DNA of 64,000 nucleotides from Streptomyces minutiscleroticus (GCF_014650875.1 NZ_BMVU01000044.1:1-64000); one strand, 5' to 3'; numbered from the stretch's first letter, positions 18,562 to 27,435 are shown. The notes: generated by a model not told the origin, from the letters alone. Numbers and translations: made by a program.

Positions 18562-19254
18562 GTGACGCAGGACACTGGAACTCGACCGCACCTGCAGGCA
18601 GTTCAAGACGTGACCACAGATATGCGAACCCGGGTGCGAGCCGGAGATCCGGACGCCTTCGCCGGACTCTTCGACGCATACGCCCGCGCGGTGTACAACC
18701 ACGCTTTCCGGCTGACCGCCGACTGGTCCGCGGCCGAGGACGTCATGTCGGCGACGTTCATGGAGGCGTGGCGGCGCCGTACGTCGGTCGAGGCCGAGGG
18801 CGGCTCGCTGCGGCCGTGGTTGCTGGGCATCGCGACCAACGTCGCCCGCTCCCAGTACCGCAGCAACCGGCGCTACCGGAACGCGGCCGAGGCGGCGGCG
18901 GCCGCGGGCGCCGCCGAGGAGAAGGTCGAGGACCACGCCGAGGAGACCGCCGGACGGCTTGACGACCGGCGTCGGATCGCCGCCACGCTCACCGCGCTCA
19001 GTCTGCTCAAACGTCCCGAACGCGAGGTCCTGACGCTGTGTCTGTGGGAGGGCGTGGAGTACTCCGAGGCCGCTCGCGCCCTCGGCATCCCCATCGGCAC
19101 CGTCCGTTCCCGGCTTTCTCGCGCCCGCGGCAGACTCCGCAAGCTCGCCGACGCGGAACTGCTCGGAAGAGAACGGGAACCCACCGCCGCGAACCGGCAG
19201 ACAACAGGTGATCGCGGATACGTGATCCGGTCCGCACAGGAAGGAAACCGATGA
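18562..19254 (+). CDS. ECF-type RNA polymerase sigma factor
   Basis: A 230-residue sigma-70 family protein (group IV). Start chosen at GTG 18562 with GGGAG upstream; an ATG at 18514 is in frame. Region 2 spans about 30-95 (DAFAGLFDAYARAVYNHAFR, then SAAEDVMSATFMEAWRRR). Region 4 spans about 145-210 with the helix-turn-helix YSEAARALGIPIGTVRSRLS. It has no C-terminal extension of the SnoaL type. The downstream membrane protein overlaps it by 4 bp and is the probable regulator. Promoter targets are unknown. Confidence 0.9.
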   Translation: MTQDTGTRPHLQAVQDVTTDMRTRVRAGDPDAFAGLFDAYARAVYNHAFRLTADWSAAEDVMSATFMEAWRRRTSVEAEGGSLRPWLLGIATNVARSQYRSNRRYRNAAEAAAAAGAAEEKVEDHAEETAGRLDDRRRIAATLTALSLLKRPEREVLTLCLWEGVEYSEAARALGIPIGTVRSRLSRARGRLRKLADAELLGREREPTAANRQTTGDRGYVIRSAQEGNR

Positions 19255-20324
19255 ATGCCAGCCCCTTTCAGCCGCACCCGGCTGAGTGGACGGAGACCCA
19301 GGACCTTTTGCCCTCCGTCGCGCGGGATCTGCCGGCGGGCCGCCACCAGTTCCACAAGGAGCAGCTGATGGCCCAGATCCACGAGGACCTCCGCACCACC
19401 CGGGCCCCCGCCCGCCCCGTCGTCGCCCCGCGGCGCGGCAACCCGTTCCTGCGCCGTGCGGTCCTGCTGCCCGCCGCGGGCTTCGTCCTGGCCGGCGCGG
19501 TCGTGGCCGGCGTCGTCCTGTCCGGCGGCGACGGGGGCGGCAAGACCGCTCTGGCCACCGGTCCCGCCCTGACCACCCGGATCGGCGCCGCCGACGCCGA
19601 GGGCGCCCCCCGGCTGCTCGACCGCATCTCCCTGGCCGCCGCCGACGTGTCCGGACCCGCGCCGCGTGCCGGCCAGTACATCTACATCGCCTCGAAGGTG
19701 GCCGGCACCTACCTCAGGACCGTCGACGACAAGACCGAGGTCGTCAGTCAGGAGCTGCACTCCCGCCAGGTCTGGAACTCCCTCGACGGCCATGACGGCT
19801 GGCTGATCGAGGCGGGCGAGACGAGCGACGAGGGCATGGCCCTGTCCAGCGACACCCCACTCAGCTCGGCCTACGACGCCCTGGTCGAGCTGCCCACCGA
19901 CCCCGACAAGCTGTTGCAGCGCATCTACCGGGACTCGGGCGCCGTCCGCGACCACGAAGTGCCGCGCGACCAGGCGGCCTTCGTCGCCATCGGCGATCTG
20001 CTGACCGAGAGCTACCCGCCGGCCGATCTCGCCGCCGCCCTCTACAAGGCCGCGGCCAGGATCCCCGGGGTCGTGGCGGTGGAGGACGCGGTCGACGCAA
20101 TGGGCCGTCACGGAGTGGCGATCGCGCGGCAGAACGACGCGGACGGCGAGCGCACCGAGTGGATCTTCGACAAGAAGACCCTGCGGTTCCTCGGCGAGCG
20201 CAACGTGGTGGTCAAGAAGGTGGCGGACAGCCCGTTCGAGGTCGGCACCATCACGTTCACCAGCGCGATCACGCAGCGCGCGGTCGTCGACGACGGCAAG
20301 CAGGTTCCGGGACAGGCCGGCTGA
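19251..20324 (+). CDS. CU044_5270-type membrane protein, sigma partner
   Basis: A 357-residue protein coupled by ATGA overlap to the ECF sigma gene, with an AAGGAAA ribosome site. The cytoplasmic N-terminus is about 65 residues, with a single membrane helix at about 70-92 (AVLLPAAGFVLAGAVVAGVVL), followed by a long extracytoplasmic domain of the kind annotated as CU044_5270 family. The position after an ECF gene suggests it acts as, or with, an anti-sigma factor, although no zinc-finger motif is present. Length and topology fit the family. Confidence 0.8.
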   Translation: MNASPFQPHPAEWTETQDLLPSVARDLPAGRHQFHKEQLMAQIHEDLRTTRAPARPVVAPRRGNPFLRRAVLLPAAGFVLAGAVVAGVVLSGGDGGGKTALATGPALTTRIGAADAEGAPRLLDRISLAAADVSGPAPRAGQYIYIASKVAGTYLRTVDDKTEVVSQELHSRQVWNSLDGHDGWLIEAGETSDEGMALSSDTPLSSAYDALVELPTDPDKLLQRIYRDSGAVRDHEVPRDQAAFVAIGDLLTESYPPADLAAALYKAAARIPGVVAVEDAVDAMGRHGVAIARQNDADGERTEWIFDKKTLRFLGERNVVVKKVADSPFEVGTITFTSAITQRAVVDDGKQVPGQAG

Positions 20325-20770
20325 TACGCGTCGGTTCCTCATCGGCGGCGCCGGCCGTCCCGCTGGTCGCGGGAGTGACGGCGGGCCCCTCGGCGGCGGA
20401 CACCGGTACCGGGCTCGGACCGCGGACGCGGACACCGCGCCTGCCGCCGGTACGGGCTGAGCAGCCGGACCGCCGGCGCGGCCACCGCCGCAGGGGCGGA
20501 CGCCGGACCCCCGGTCCCATGCGTCAGCCCGGTCACCGGGGACCGGTCCTGATGAACGCCCGGGGCCGGGTGACCGGCGTACGGAGGGCACCGGGACGCG
20601 AGGACGTCCCGGTGCCCGTCGGCGCCTCGACGGTGAGCAGTACGTCGTGTCGGCGGATGCTGCCGCCCACGTCGGCCACAGCGCCCTGGACAAGCGGCTG
20701 TTCGACGTCGGCGGCCTCCGTACGCGAAGGACGGTGCGGCACCGGCGAGCCGGACCCGGGCGGGGCGGTG
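20325..20770 (+). pseudogene. Secreted S8 (subtilisin-like) peptidase remnant
   Basis: The reading frame just after the previous stop has a weak signal-peptide-like stretch (APAVPLVAGVTAGPSAA). Further on it reads RGRVTGVRRAPGREDVPVPV, and a shifted frame continues with GEQYVVSADAAAHVG and ALDKRLFDVGGL. These match the propeptide region of large Streptomyces S8 peptidases. At least two frameshifts are needed and the catalytic domain is absent, so this is a decayed 5' fragment. Confidence 0.55.
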
Positions 20771-21063
20771 GTCCGAGCCACGCTCCCACCGGTTGACGGC
20801 GCCCGACGGTGTGCCCGACGGACGGACGACTGGGACTTCCACCTTGTGACACCCCGTTCGACCGGTGCTCGTGCCGCTGACGGGGGCCATTTCATCGTGT
20901 GCTGGGTCGGGGTGCGTTCTCGGCGGAGCGGGCGTCCGTGAACCGCCCTGGTGGCCGGCCCGGGCGCCGGGTACCGACCTGGCTGTGCCGCCGTCCTGGA
21001 GCAGGCCATGGTGGGAGCAGGGGCGCGTCCCGACGTCCTGTGCGGGATCGCGTTGTGTCGTCG
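20771..21063. other. No gene recognised
   Basis: GC-rich DNA between two pseudogenes; nothing identifiable. Confidence 0.3.
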
Positions 21064-21552
21064 TTACCGCGTCACCAGCTCCGTGAGGTCTGCGAGCACC
21101 TCGGACACGGTCACCGGGTCGAGTTCGGCGAAGGCGGGTCCGGACGGCTCCTGGGCCGGGTCCGACGCACGGGGGTGCCCGCACAGCTCGATGCGTTCCA
21201 GCGTCTGTTCGGAGGAGATGTCGACGGCGCCGATCACGAACCCCTCCGACGGACCGATGACGGCCCAGCGGTCCGTCGCGACCCGCTCGGACAGGCAGAG
21301 CTGGATGCCGGCGAACACCGGCTCGTCGCGCACCCCGCCGCGCCGTTCAGGCCGAGCAGCACGGCGGTCGGCACGGTGATGCCCTGGAACCGTTCCAACC
21401 GGTCAGGGTCGGCCGCCGAGACCGCGGTCGTGAGGTCATATGTCGCCTTCCGGCGGGGCGGTACGGTGAGCACGGTCAGGCAGCCGGTGACCAGGACGAT
21501 GCCTGCCCATCCCAGCAGGGGGAGATGTTCCCCGACGACCCCCACGGCCAGG
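21064..21552 (-). pseudogene. Hypothetical membrane protein, frameshifted
   Basis: On the minus strand one frame gives HLPLLGWAGIVLVTGCLTVL, a membrane helix, followed by RRKATYDLTTAVSAADPDRL and VPTAVLLGLNGAAG. Near 21330 the coherent frame changes, continuing with DRWAVIGPSEGFVIGAVDIS to the stop at 21064. Joined, this would be about 165 residues. The 5' end is cut by the IS701 fragment at 21553. No family assigned. Confidence 0.45.
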
Positions 21553-21617
21553 ACGGCCGGACTGGCCGACTACGAAATGCGCTCCTACCACGGCTGGTAC
21601 CGGCACATCGCACTCTG
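21553..21617 (+). mobile_element. Short IS701 transposase fragment
   Basis: Encodes TAGLADYEMRSYHGWYRHIAL, the conserved segment near the C-terminus of IS701-family transposases. Unlike the copies at 17.3 and 59.3 kb, the codon before LADYE is a sense codon (GGA) rather than part of a stop. Only about 65 bp remain. Confidence 0.75.
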
Positions 21618-21625
21618 AGCCTTTT

Positions 21626-22408
21626 TCATCCTGCGTGGGCCGGGTTCTCGACGTGGTGCAGGACGAGGATGGCCTGCACGATCGCGGTCGCGCGACGCGG
21701 GCAGCAGCGCAGCTTGGCCAGGATTTTCCAGGTCTTGAGGGTGGCGATCGCGCGTTCGCCGCGGGCGCGGATCTTCGCGTGGGCGCGGTTGACCGCCTTC
21801 TGCCGGCGTGACAGCTGCGGCCGGAAGCGGCGCCGCTTGAACGGGCTGCGCACGCTGCCGCAAGCTCCTTGGTAACCCTTATCGGCGAACGTCATGACGC
21901 CGACGCTGGTCAGCGCGTCGATGATGCCATGGGTACGGGCGGCGGTCAGATCGTGAGTCGAACCGGGCAGGGCCGCTGACGCCCACACCAACCGTCCGGC
22001 CGGGTCCGCGATGACCTGCAGGTTGACGCCGTGACGCTTGCGCTTATCCGAGTAGTACGGCTTTTGATCGGCGACCCTGTCGATCGGGATCGGGGTGCCG
22101 TCGAGGATCGCGTAGGCCAGCAGCCGGATCCGGGTCATCGCCGAGGCCAGGTCGTCGGCGGTGACGGCGAGCAGGTCGATCGCCTCGCGAACGTAGCGCC
22201 AGGCCGTCGTGACGCCGATCTGGAACCCGGCGGCCAGGCGCGACAGCGTGTCGCCGTTGCGCAGGTGAGCCAGGGCGAGCAGGTCCTGCCGACCGGGGTC
22301 GAGGCGCCGCCATCGGGATCACCGCTGGTCACGGCGGGCTCGGATGAGCGCGGCGAGGTGGTTCAGGCTGCGGGCGGGCAACGCAATCGCGGCAGGGTAA
22401 GACAGCAC
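21626..22408 (-). pseudogene. IS5-family transposase with nonsense mutation
   Basis: From a GTG at 22406-22408 the frame reads LSYPAAIALPARSLNHLAAL, then hits TGA at 22319-22321 where relatives have Trp (DQR*SRWRRLDPGR). It then runs intact to 21626: DDLASAMTRIRLLAYAILDG, a DDE-type catalytic domain with GSTHDLTAARTHG and MTFADKGYQGA, and GERAIATLKTWKILAKLRCC. A single-base change appears to have inactivated an otherwise complete 260-codon transposase; a shorter product from the ATG at 22138 is possible. Confidence 0.8.
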
Positions 22409-22468
22409 AGCGAGGCTCCCGGTTGGGGCATCTGATCCTGGTTGATTGCTGTCTTACCGGGAGCCTCG
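22397..22468. repeat. Overlapping inverted repeats at IS5 end
   Basis: Two inverted repeats interleave. CGAGGCTCCCGGT at 22411-22423 pairs with ACCGGGAGCCTCG at 22456-22468, and GTAAGACAGCA at 22397-22407 pairs with TGCTGTCTTAC at 22447-22457. The block lies at the 5' end of the IS5 transposase and looks like two IS ends head to head. Confidence 0.75.
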
Positions 22469-22529
22469 TCCCATGTCGACACCAGCCGCCCGCACCACCT
22501 GTGGCCTTCACCGTCACGATGAAACGGCT

Positions 22530-22700
22530 CACTGCATCGCGACGGGCGCTCGCGTCCGTCGCGAGGGCGTCGGCGCCGCCCTCACCTTGCACGCACTGGC
22601 GTTGGCCCGGGAGGCGGGGCGAACGGTTGTCACGCTGCACGCGCATCGGGTCCGAGACCGTCGCTTACACGGTTTCCACACGTTCCCCGCCTCGTACGTC
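22530..22700 (+). pseudogene. GNAT acetyltransferase fragment
   Basis: The frame reads CIATGARVRREGVGAALTLH and ALALAREAGRTVVTLHA, matching the acetyl-CoA binding motif A of GNAT enzymes (normally R/Q-x-x-G-x-G/A). Only this stretch is recognisable; the N-terminus is lost at the IS5 end and the C-terminus is scrambled. Confidence 0.5.
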
Positions 22701-22847
22701 ACGGCGAGGACCAGAGGCCCGGCGCACCGCGGGCCGGGCGTTGAAAACAGAGGCAGACGGTCACGGTCCTGAGGCATTCGACCACCCGTTCGCCCCGACC
22801 GAATTCCTACGATCGACCGGAAAGACGCCCGTCGAACAAGGAGAATC

Positions 22848-23558
22848 ATGCAATTGCAAGGATGCACGGCACTGGTCACCGGCGCCGGTCGTGACCTCGG
22901 TCGCCTCTTCGCTGAGCACCTGCTGCGGCGAGGGGCGAAGAAGGTGTACGCGGCCGCGCGACGCGCCGAGCTCGTCGACCTGCCCGGCGTCGTGCCGCTG
23001 CGCCTGGACGTCACCGACCCGGCGTCGGTGGCAGCAGCCGCCGAGGCCGCCGGCGACGTGACCCTGCTGATCAACAATGCGGGCGTCTCGTTGGGTCAGA
23101 ACCTGGTCGAGGGCGACCTGGACCAGATCCGGATGGTCGTCGAGACGCATCTTTTCGGCACCCTCAACATGGTCCGCGCGTTCGCGCCGGTGCTCGGCGC
23201 CAACGGCGGCGGCGCCATTCTCAACGTGCTGTCGAATCTGTCCTGGATGAGCTTCGACGGCAACAACTCCTACGCGGTGGCCAAGGCCGCACAGTGGAGC
23301 CTGACCAACGGAATCCGGCTCGAGCTGGCGAAGCAGCGGACCCTCGTGTCCGGGCTGGTCTTCGGGCCGACGAGAACCGAGACCATGAAGGCGTTCAACC
23401 CGGCTGCCGTGATGAACGACCCGGTCGACATCGTCAGCTCCGCGCTCGACGGTATCGAGGCCCGCCGGATCGAGATCGTGGCGGACGATTATGGTGCGGC
23501 GGCCAAGGCTTCGCTGACCGGCGAGCCGCGCGGTTTCGTTCTGGCGACCAGCGACTGA
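22848..23558 (+). CDS. SDR family oxidoreductase
   Basis: A 236-residue short-chain dehydrogenase with AAGGAG 5 nt before the ATG. The Rossmann motif is TGAGRDLGR (11-19), a variant of TGxxxGxG; NNAG is at 76-79; the catalytic Ser lies in the NVLSNLSWMS region and YAVAK contains the Tyr/Lys pair. A shortened C-terminus matches the small SDR006-type proteins that use NAD(P)H on an unknown carbonyl or alcohol. It is convergent with an AraC regulator (38 bp gap), which may control it. Confidence 0.88.
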   Translation: MQLQGCTALVTGAGRDLGRLFAEHLLRRGAKKVYAAARRAELVDLPGVVPLRLDVTDPASVAAAAEAAGDVTLLINNAGVSLGQNLVEGDLDQIRMVVETHLFGTLNMVRAFAPVLGANGGGAILNVLSNLSWMSFDGNNSYAVAKAAQWSLTNGIRLELAKQRTLVSGLVFGPTRTETMKAFNPAAVMNDPVDIVSSALDGIEARRIEIVADDYGAAAKASLTGEPRGFVLATSD

Positions 23559-23595
23559 GTCCGGCGCGGCTCGCGTTGAGCGCAGTCCCGGGTGG

Positions 23596-24579
23596 CTACT
23601 CCGACGCCATCCGGGACACGGTGCGGTAGCGCAGCGGCGATTGCCCGCGAGCCCGCTGGAACGCACGGCGGAAGGCGTGCGACGAACCGTAACCGACGGT
23701 TTCGGCTACGACATCGATCGGGTCATCGGTGTCGCGAAGGCGGACGGCGGCCACGTCCATCCGCCACGAAGTCAGGTAGGCCCCTGGTGACATACCGAGC
23801 GCGGCGGGGAAACGGCGGCTCAGGGTGGCTCGCGACACCCGGACCGCCGCGGCGAGATCGGCCGTGGTCCACGGATACGCGGGACGCCGGTGCATGAGGG
23901 CGAGGGCATCGCGTACCACCGGGTCGGTCACCGTGGTCAGCCAGGGCGAAGCGGCGGGACCGGAGCCGCCGGCGCCGACCACCCGGACGAACTGCACGAG
24001 CAGCAGATCGACGAGGCTGTTGACCGCGGCAGTGATGCCGACCTCGGGGTGTGAGAGCTCGTCGCACAGCAGACCGATCGTCGCGTCCAGTTTGCGGCTG
24101 CGGGCCGCCTCGACGTGCAGGACGGCTCCCGGCATCGACACCGGCGTCTGGCTCACCGCGGGGTCAAGGTCATAGTGCACCGTGATGAACCGGGCCGACA
24201 CCGGTCCGGATCCGAGTCGCACCACGCCGCCCCGGTCACGGGCCAGGGAGGCGGCGGCGCGATCGCAGGACCCCATCCGTACGCCTTCGCCGCTGGACAG
24301 CCCGTGGGCCGTGCCCGGCGGCAACAGCACCGCGTCGCCCGTCCGGAGCGGCCGGCGCGGCTCTTGCGGGACCTCCAGCCAAACGGTCCCGGAGGTGATG
24401 AGGTGCATCGCCGCGCCGGGGCAGGTGTCGAGCCACAGACCCCAGTCGCCGCCGGCGTCGGTCCGGGTCCCGACCGAACCGTGCGCACCGAAGAGACGTA
24501 CGGTTTCGGCCAGCGGGTCGGACACCCGCGGCGTGGCCGGGGCCGGCCGACGGACCGGCGTGTCCGCGGCAGCGGTCAT
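23596..24579 (-). CDS. AraC-family regulator with cupin-like sensor
   Basis: A 327-residue regulator. The N-terminal half is a cupin-type ligand-binding domain (WLDTCPGAAMHLITSGTVWL, then LLPPGTAHGLSS). The C-terminal about 100 residues are the double helix-turn-helix: TTADLAAAVRVSRATLSRRF and VVAETVGYGSSHAFRRAFQR. The ATG at 24577-24579 was chosen; an in-frame ATG at 24660 has no ribosome site either. It is convergent with the SDR gene at 22848 and probably regulates a redox or catabolic function, but no operator is visible. Confidence 0.85.
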   Translation of the reverse strand: MTAAADTPVRRPAPATPRVSDPLAETVRLFGAHGSVGTRTDAGGDWGLWLDTCPGAAMHLITSGTVWLEVPQEPRRPLRTGDAVLLPPGTAHGLSSGEGVRMGSCDRAAASLARDRGGVVRLGSGPVSARFITVHYDLDPAVSQTPVSMPGAVLHVEAARSRKLDATIGLLCDELSHPEVGITAAVNSLVDLLLVQFVRVVGAGGSGPAASPWLTTVTDPVVRDALALMHRRPAYPWTTADLAAAVRVSRATLSRRFPAALGMSPGAYLTSWRMDVAAVRLRDTDDPIDVVAETVGYGSSHAFRRAFQRARGQSPLRYRTVSRMASE

Positions 24580-24738
24580 GAGCCGGCTTCGTGGCTCCGC
24601 CGCGCGACGCTGGCTGCGCTGTCCATCGATCAGCGATCCTGGTGCAGGCGGGTTGCTCATGACCAACGCAGCGCCGGCCGTGCTCCGGCGTATTCCCGGC
24701 CTTGTAACCAACGCGACCGTCTTGGCGCAATATGCGGC

Positions 24739-24974
24739 TCAGGTCGCCTGCGGCCCCGGGAGACACCAGGTCTTGTACAGCCGGATGGCTGTCGACTTCG
24801 ACCTGGAGGCATCCATGAGCTCGGCGGCCGTTCCCGACGATGGCGGTCCAGGTCGGCCAGCAGATGCGTGGTGGTGCTCCAGAGGCCGCGCCGCCGGTAC
24901 TCCTCGGCGATCTCGGCCGGCGGCCGGATGCCGGCGGGCCGCCACGACGGAGCCGTTGTCTCGATGTCAACCAT
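24739..24974 (-). pseudogene. AMP-ligase-like 5' fragment
   Basis: From ATG 24974 (AAAAGG upstream) the protein reads PPAEIAEEYRRRGLWSTTTH then LLADLDRHRRERP, resembling the N-terminus of salicylyl/dihydroxybenzoyl-AMP ligases. A frameshift near 24835 ends the homology, and the rest of the about 540-residue enzyme is absent. Confidence 0.45.
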
Positions 24975-24979
24975 TCACT

Positions 24980-25067
24980 GAACCTTTTCAACCTGGCGAC
25001 GGGCCTGAGGCCGCCGGGCCGTTGATCAGCGGCGGCGCAGTGGGCTCTGGACACGTTGAAAAGGTTC
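24980..25067. repeat. 88-bp block bounded by 13-bp inverted repeats
   Basis: GAACCTTTTCAAC at 24980-24992 and its perfect reverse complement GTTGAAAAGGTTC at 25055-25067. The left arm is in the leader of the AMP-ligase fragment; the right arm touches the IS701 remnant. It could be a tiny non-autonomous element or an inverted duplication at an IS junction. Confidence 0.6.
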
Positions 25068-25406
25068 TCTCCATGCCGGCCGCCGCCTTCCTCGCCGTCC
25101 AGGACGCCGACGCCCGCCGCACACCAGATCCACCGCCGGCCACGGCGGAGAGAGGGGGCCTGCAGAACGACCTGGAGGACCGTCCCACCCCGATCCGGTT
25201 CAGCGCCTATGAGATCCGCCGCCTGGTGGTGCCGGTGCAGCCCCAGCCGCCCCGAGCCGAGCGGATCCGGCACGGCCTGGCCTGGTCGTACTGGCGCCGC
25301 TGCCACCGGGCAGTGGCCCGCGCCCGCCACCGCCGACACAACGACCACGGCACCGCCCGGCCACCACCCCGAACTGCAGCGGCGCAGTCGATCTCCAACT
25401 GAAGGG
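25068..25406 (+). mobile_element. IS701 transposase C-terminal fragment with IR
   Basis: Encodes the last about 110 residues of an IS701-type transposase (MPAAAFLAVQDADARR; IRFSAYEIRRLVVPVQPQPP; HGLAWSYWRRCHRAVARARH) and ends in the 38-bp terminal repeat at 25369-25406. About 95 percent identical by eye to the fragment at 59352-59684. The 5' part is missing. Confidence 0.85.
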
Positions 25407-25489
25407 TCAGTGGCGGTGCCCGCGTGGAAGGAGCCGTGCGAACGGCGCCGTCGAGACACCGAGTCGGCCGGAAAGATGCCGATCTTGTG

Positions 25490-25700
25490 CCGACCACCCT
25501 CGAGTACGCCCTCGCGGAGAACCTCTGGACGCTGATCATGACCGAAGGCCTGCGCAGCCGCACCTTCGCCACCCGGGCCGAGGCGAATCTCGCGCCCTTC
25601 GCATGCATCGACGGGTTCTACGGCAGCCGGCGCATTCGGAAACGCCCGGGCCACCCCGGCCCCGTCGAGCTCGAAGGGAAGCACCACGCCGAGCAGGCAG
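25490..25700 (+). pseudogene. IS3-family transposase C-terminal remnant
   Basis: The frame reads YALAENLWTLIMTEGLRSRT, FATRAEANLA and IDGFYGSRRIRKR, a degraded version of the conserved end of IS3 OrfB (N-ALAENLW-LKTE ... FATRAEA ... YN-RR-HS-LG). No start; the catalytic core is missing. Confidence 0.65.
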
Positions 25701-25903
25701 CGCCCGAACGAACGGACCTGAAACCCCGCCGACCCGCCCTGCCCAGCTGATCGACCTCCCCCCGGGCAACGGGGGAACCTCAGCTCACCTTGCCTGCAGT
25801 GGCGTGGAACGGGACAGGTGCCCATGAGCGGCCACCTGTGGAACGACGGGTGCCGAGCGGGCCCTGTCCTACGCGGTCGGCCGCCCTTGCTCGAACGTGG
25901 CTC

Positions 25904-26788
25904 TCATGCGGTGGTCGTCTTCGGGTAGTGCGGGCGCAGGGCGGCGGCGGCGACGCGGTCGAGCAGCCGGTCCGGCAGTACCCGCGACAGGCGGGTGAGC
26001 AGGGCCGCGTCCCGGCCGATGGTGTAGCGCGCGTGGGGCTTCCTGACGGTCACCGCCTTGGCGATCACCCGCGCGGCGTCCTCGGCGGACGAACCACCGG
26101 TGGTGCCGGCGACGGTCAGCGCCATGACCGCCTGGACCAACGGCCCGTAGCGATCCCGGTGTTCCGGTGACATGGCCTCGGCCAGCCGGCCCGTGGTGGC
26201 GACGCCCCGGTCGCCCATCTCGGTGCGGACGCCGCCGGGTTCGACGACCACCACCCGCACACCCAGCGGCGCCAGTTCCCGGCGCAGCGCGTCGCTCACC
26301 GCCTCCAGGGCGAACTTCGTGCCCGCATACGGGCCGAAGGTGGCCAGGGCGACCTTCCCGCCGACCGAGCTGATGTTGACCACCCGGCCGCTGTGGCGCA
26401 GCAGGCCGGGTAGCAGCGCCTGGGTGACGGCGACGTGACCGAACAGGTTGACCTCGAACAGCCGGCGCCACTCGTCCAGCGGCAGGGCTTCGACCGGGGC
26501 GTTGACGGAGATGCCGGCGTTGTTCACCAGCGCCCGCAGCGCGCCTGCCTGCGCGTCGACGCGGGCGGCGAGCTCGGCGATGTGGCCGGGCCGGGTGATG
26601 TCGAGGATGACCGGCTCGATGCCCGGGGCGCGGAGCGCGTCGGCGTCCCGGACGCGGCGGACGCCGGCGAGGACGTGGAATCCCTGGCGGGCCAGCTCGC
26701 GGGCCGACGCCGCGCCGATCCCGGTCGAGGCTCCGGTCACGACAACGCAACCACGGGTGTCCCGCGAATTCTCAGATGACTTTGTCAC
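25904..26788 (-). CDS. SDR family oxidoreductase
   Basis: A 294-residue classical SDR: TGASTGIGAAS at 18-28, NNAGIS at 88-93, catalytic Ser in NISSVGG, and YAGTK with the Tyr/Lys pair. The extended C-terminus resembles the dehydrogenase/reductase group acting on lipophilic substrates. The GTG start at 26786-26788 has no ribosome site but lies about 7 nt downstream of a good -10 element, so the mRNA is probably leaderless. It is divergent from a TetR gene, with overlapping palindromes between them; repression by that TetR is likely. Confidence 0.9.
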   Translation of the reverse strand: MTKSSENSRDTRGCVVVTGASTGIGAASARELARQGFHVLAGVRRVRDADALRAPGIEPVILDITRPGHIAELAARVDAQAGALRALVNNAGISVNAPVEALPLDEWRRLFEVNLFGHVAVTQALLPGLLRHSGRVVNISSVGGKVALATFGPYAGTKFALEAVSDALRRELAPLGVRVVVVEPGGVRTEMGDRGVATTGRLAEAMSPEHRDRYGPLVQAVMALTVAGTTGGSSAEDAARVIAKAVTVRKPHARYTIGRDAALLTRLSRVLPDRLLDRVAAAALRPHYPKTTTA

Positions 26789-26795
26789 CTGAGTG

Positions 26796-26825
26796 ACGGT
26801 AGGGCGCTCTGGATGACAGTGTCAA
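26796..26825 (-). promoter_or_regulatory. Promoter of SDR gene, overlapping TetR operator
   Basis: On the minus strand a perfect -35 TTGACA (26820-26825), an 18-bp spacer and -10 TACCGT (26796-26801). Transcription would begin about at the GTG. The -35 overlaps the palindromic element TGACA-G-TGTCA (26814-26824); ACAGT-GTCA-ACTGT at 26816-26829 overlaps as well. Confidence 0.6.
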
Positions 26826-26841
26826 CTGTAGAGTGGCGGGC

Positions 26842-27435
26842 ATGGTCAGCCGAGTGGAATCCGCTGCCGCGACGCGGCGCGCCTTGCTGGACGCGGCCGC
26901 CGGTCTGCTCGACAGCGGCGGTCCGGGCGCGGTGACATTGCGCGCGGTCGGGGCGCGCGCGGGAGTCACCCGCGGGGCGCCCTACCGGCACTTCCCCGAC
27001 AAGGACAGCCTGCTGACCACCGTGGCGGCCGAGGCCCTGGACCGGCTCGCGGATCAGGTACAGGCCGTGCGCGCCGACCCGCGGCTGTCCCCGGCCGACA
27101 AACTGCACAGGGGCCTGTCCGCGCTGATGACGGTCGGCCGCCGCCGGCCGCACCTGTACCGGCTGATGTTCACCTACCCGGCCGGCGACCCGGCCGCGAT
27201 CCACGCCGCGAAGCGGGCGGGCGATCGCGCGATGGGCGAGTTCCTCGCCATCGTCGGCGGTGTGGTCGGCGCAGAGCACACCCGCCGATTCGCGCCGTTG
27301 CTGTTGACCAGTGTGCACGGGATCACGGACATGGAAGTCAACGGCCACTTGTCCGCGGACAAGTGGCACGTCACGGCCGAGGAACTCGTCACGACCCTGG
27401 TGGCCATGATCGACCGGCAGGCCCACAGCGGGTAG
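26842..27435 (+). CDS. TetR/AcrR family regulator
   Basis: A 197-residue repressor. The helix-turn-helix spans about 10-55 with TLRAVGARAGVTRGAPYRHF, and a WHG-type ligand domain follows (LYRLMFTYPAGDPAA). The ATG at 26842 was chosen; a GTG three codons earlier is in frame. No ribosome site; a TAGAGT at 26829-26834 about 7 nt upstream suggests a leaderless transcript. It is divergent from the SDR gene, which it probably represses through the palindromes at 26784-26829. Confidence 0.88.
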   Translation: MVSRVESAAATRRALLDAAAGLLDSGGPGAVTLRAVGARAGVTRGAPYRHFPDKDSLLTTVAAEALDRLADQVQAVRADPRLSPADKLHRGLSALMTVGRRRPHLYRLMFTYPAGDPAAIHAAKRAGDRAMGEFLAIVGGVVGAEHTRRFAPLLLTSVHGITDMEVNGHLSADKWHVTAEELVTTLVAMIDRQAHSG

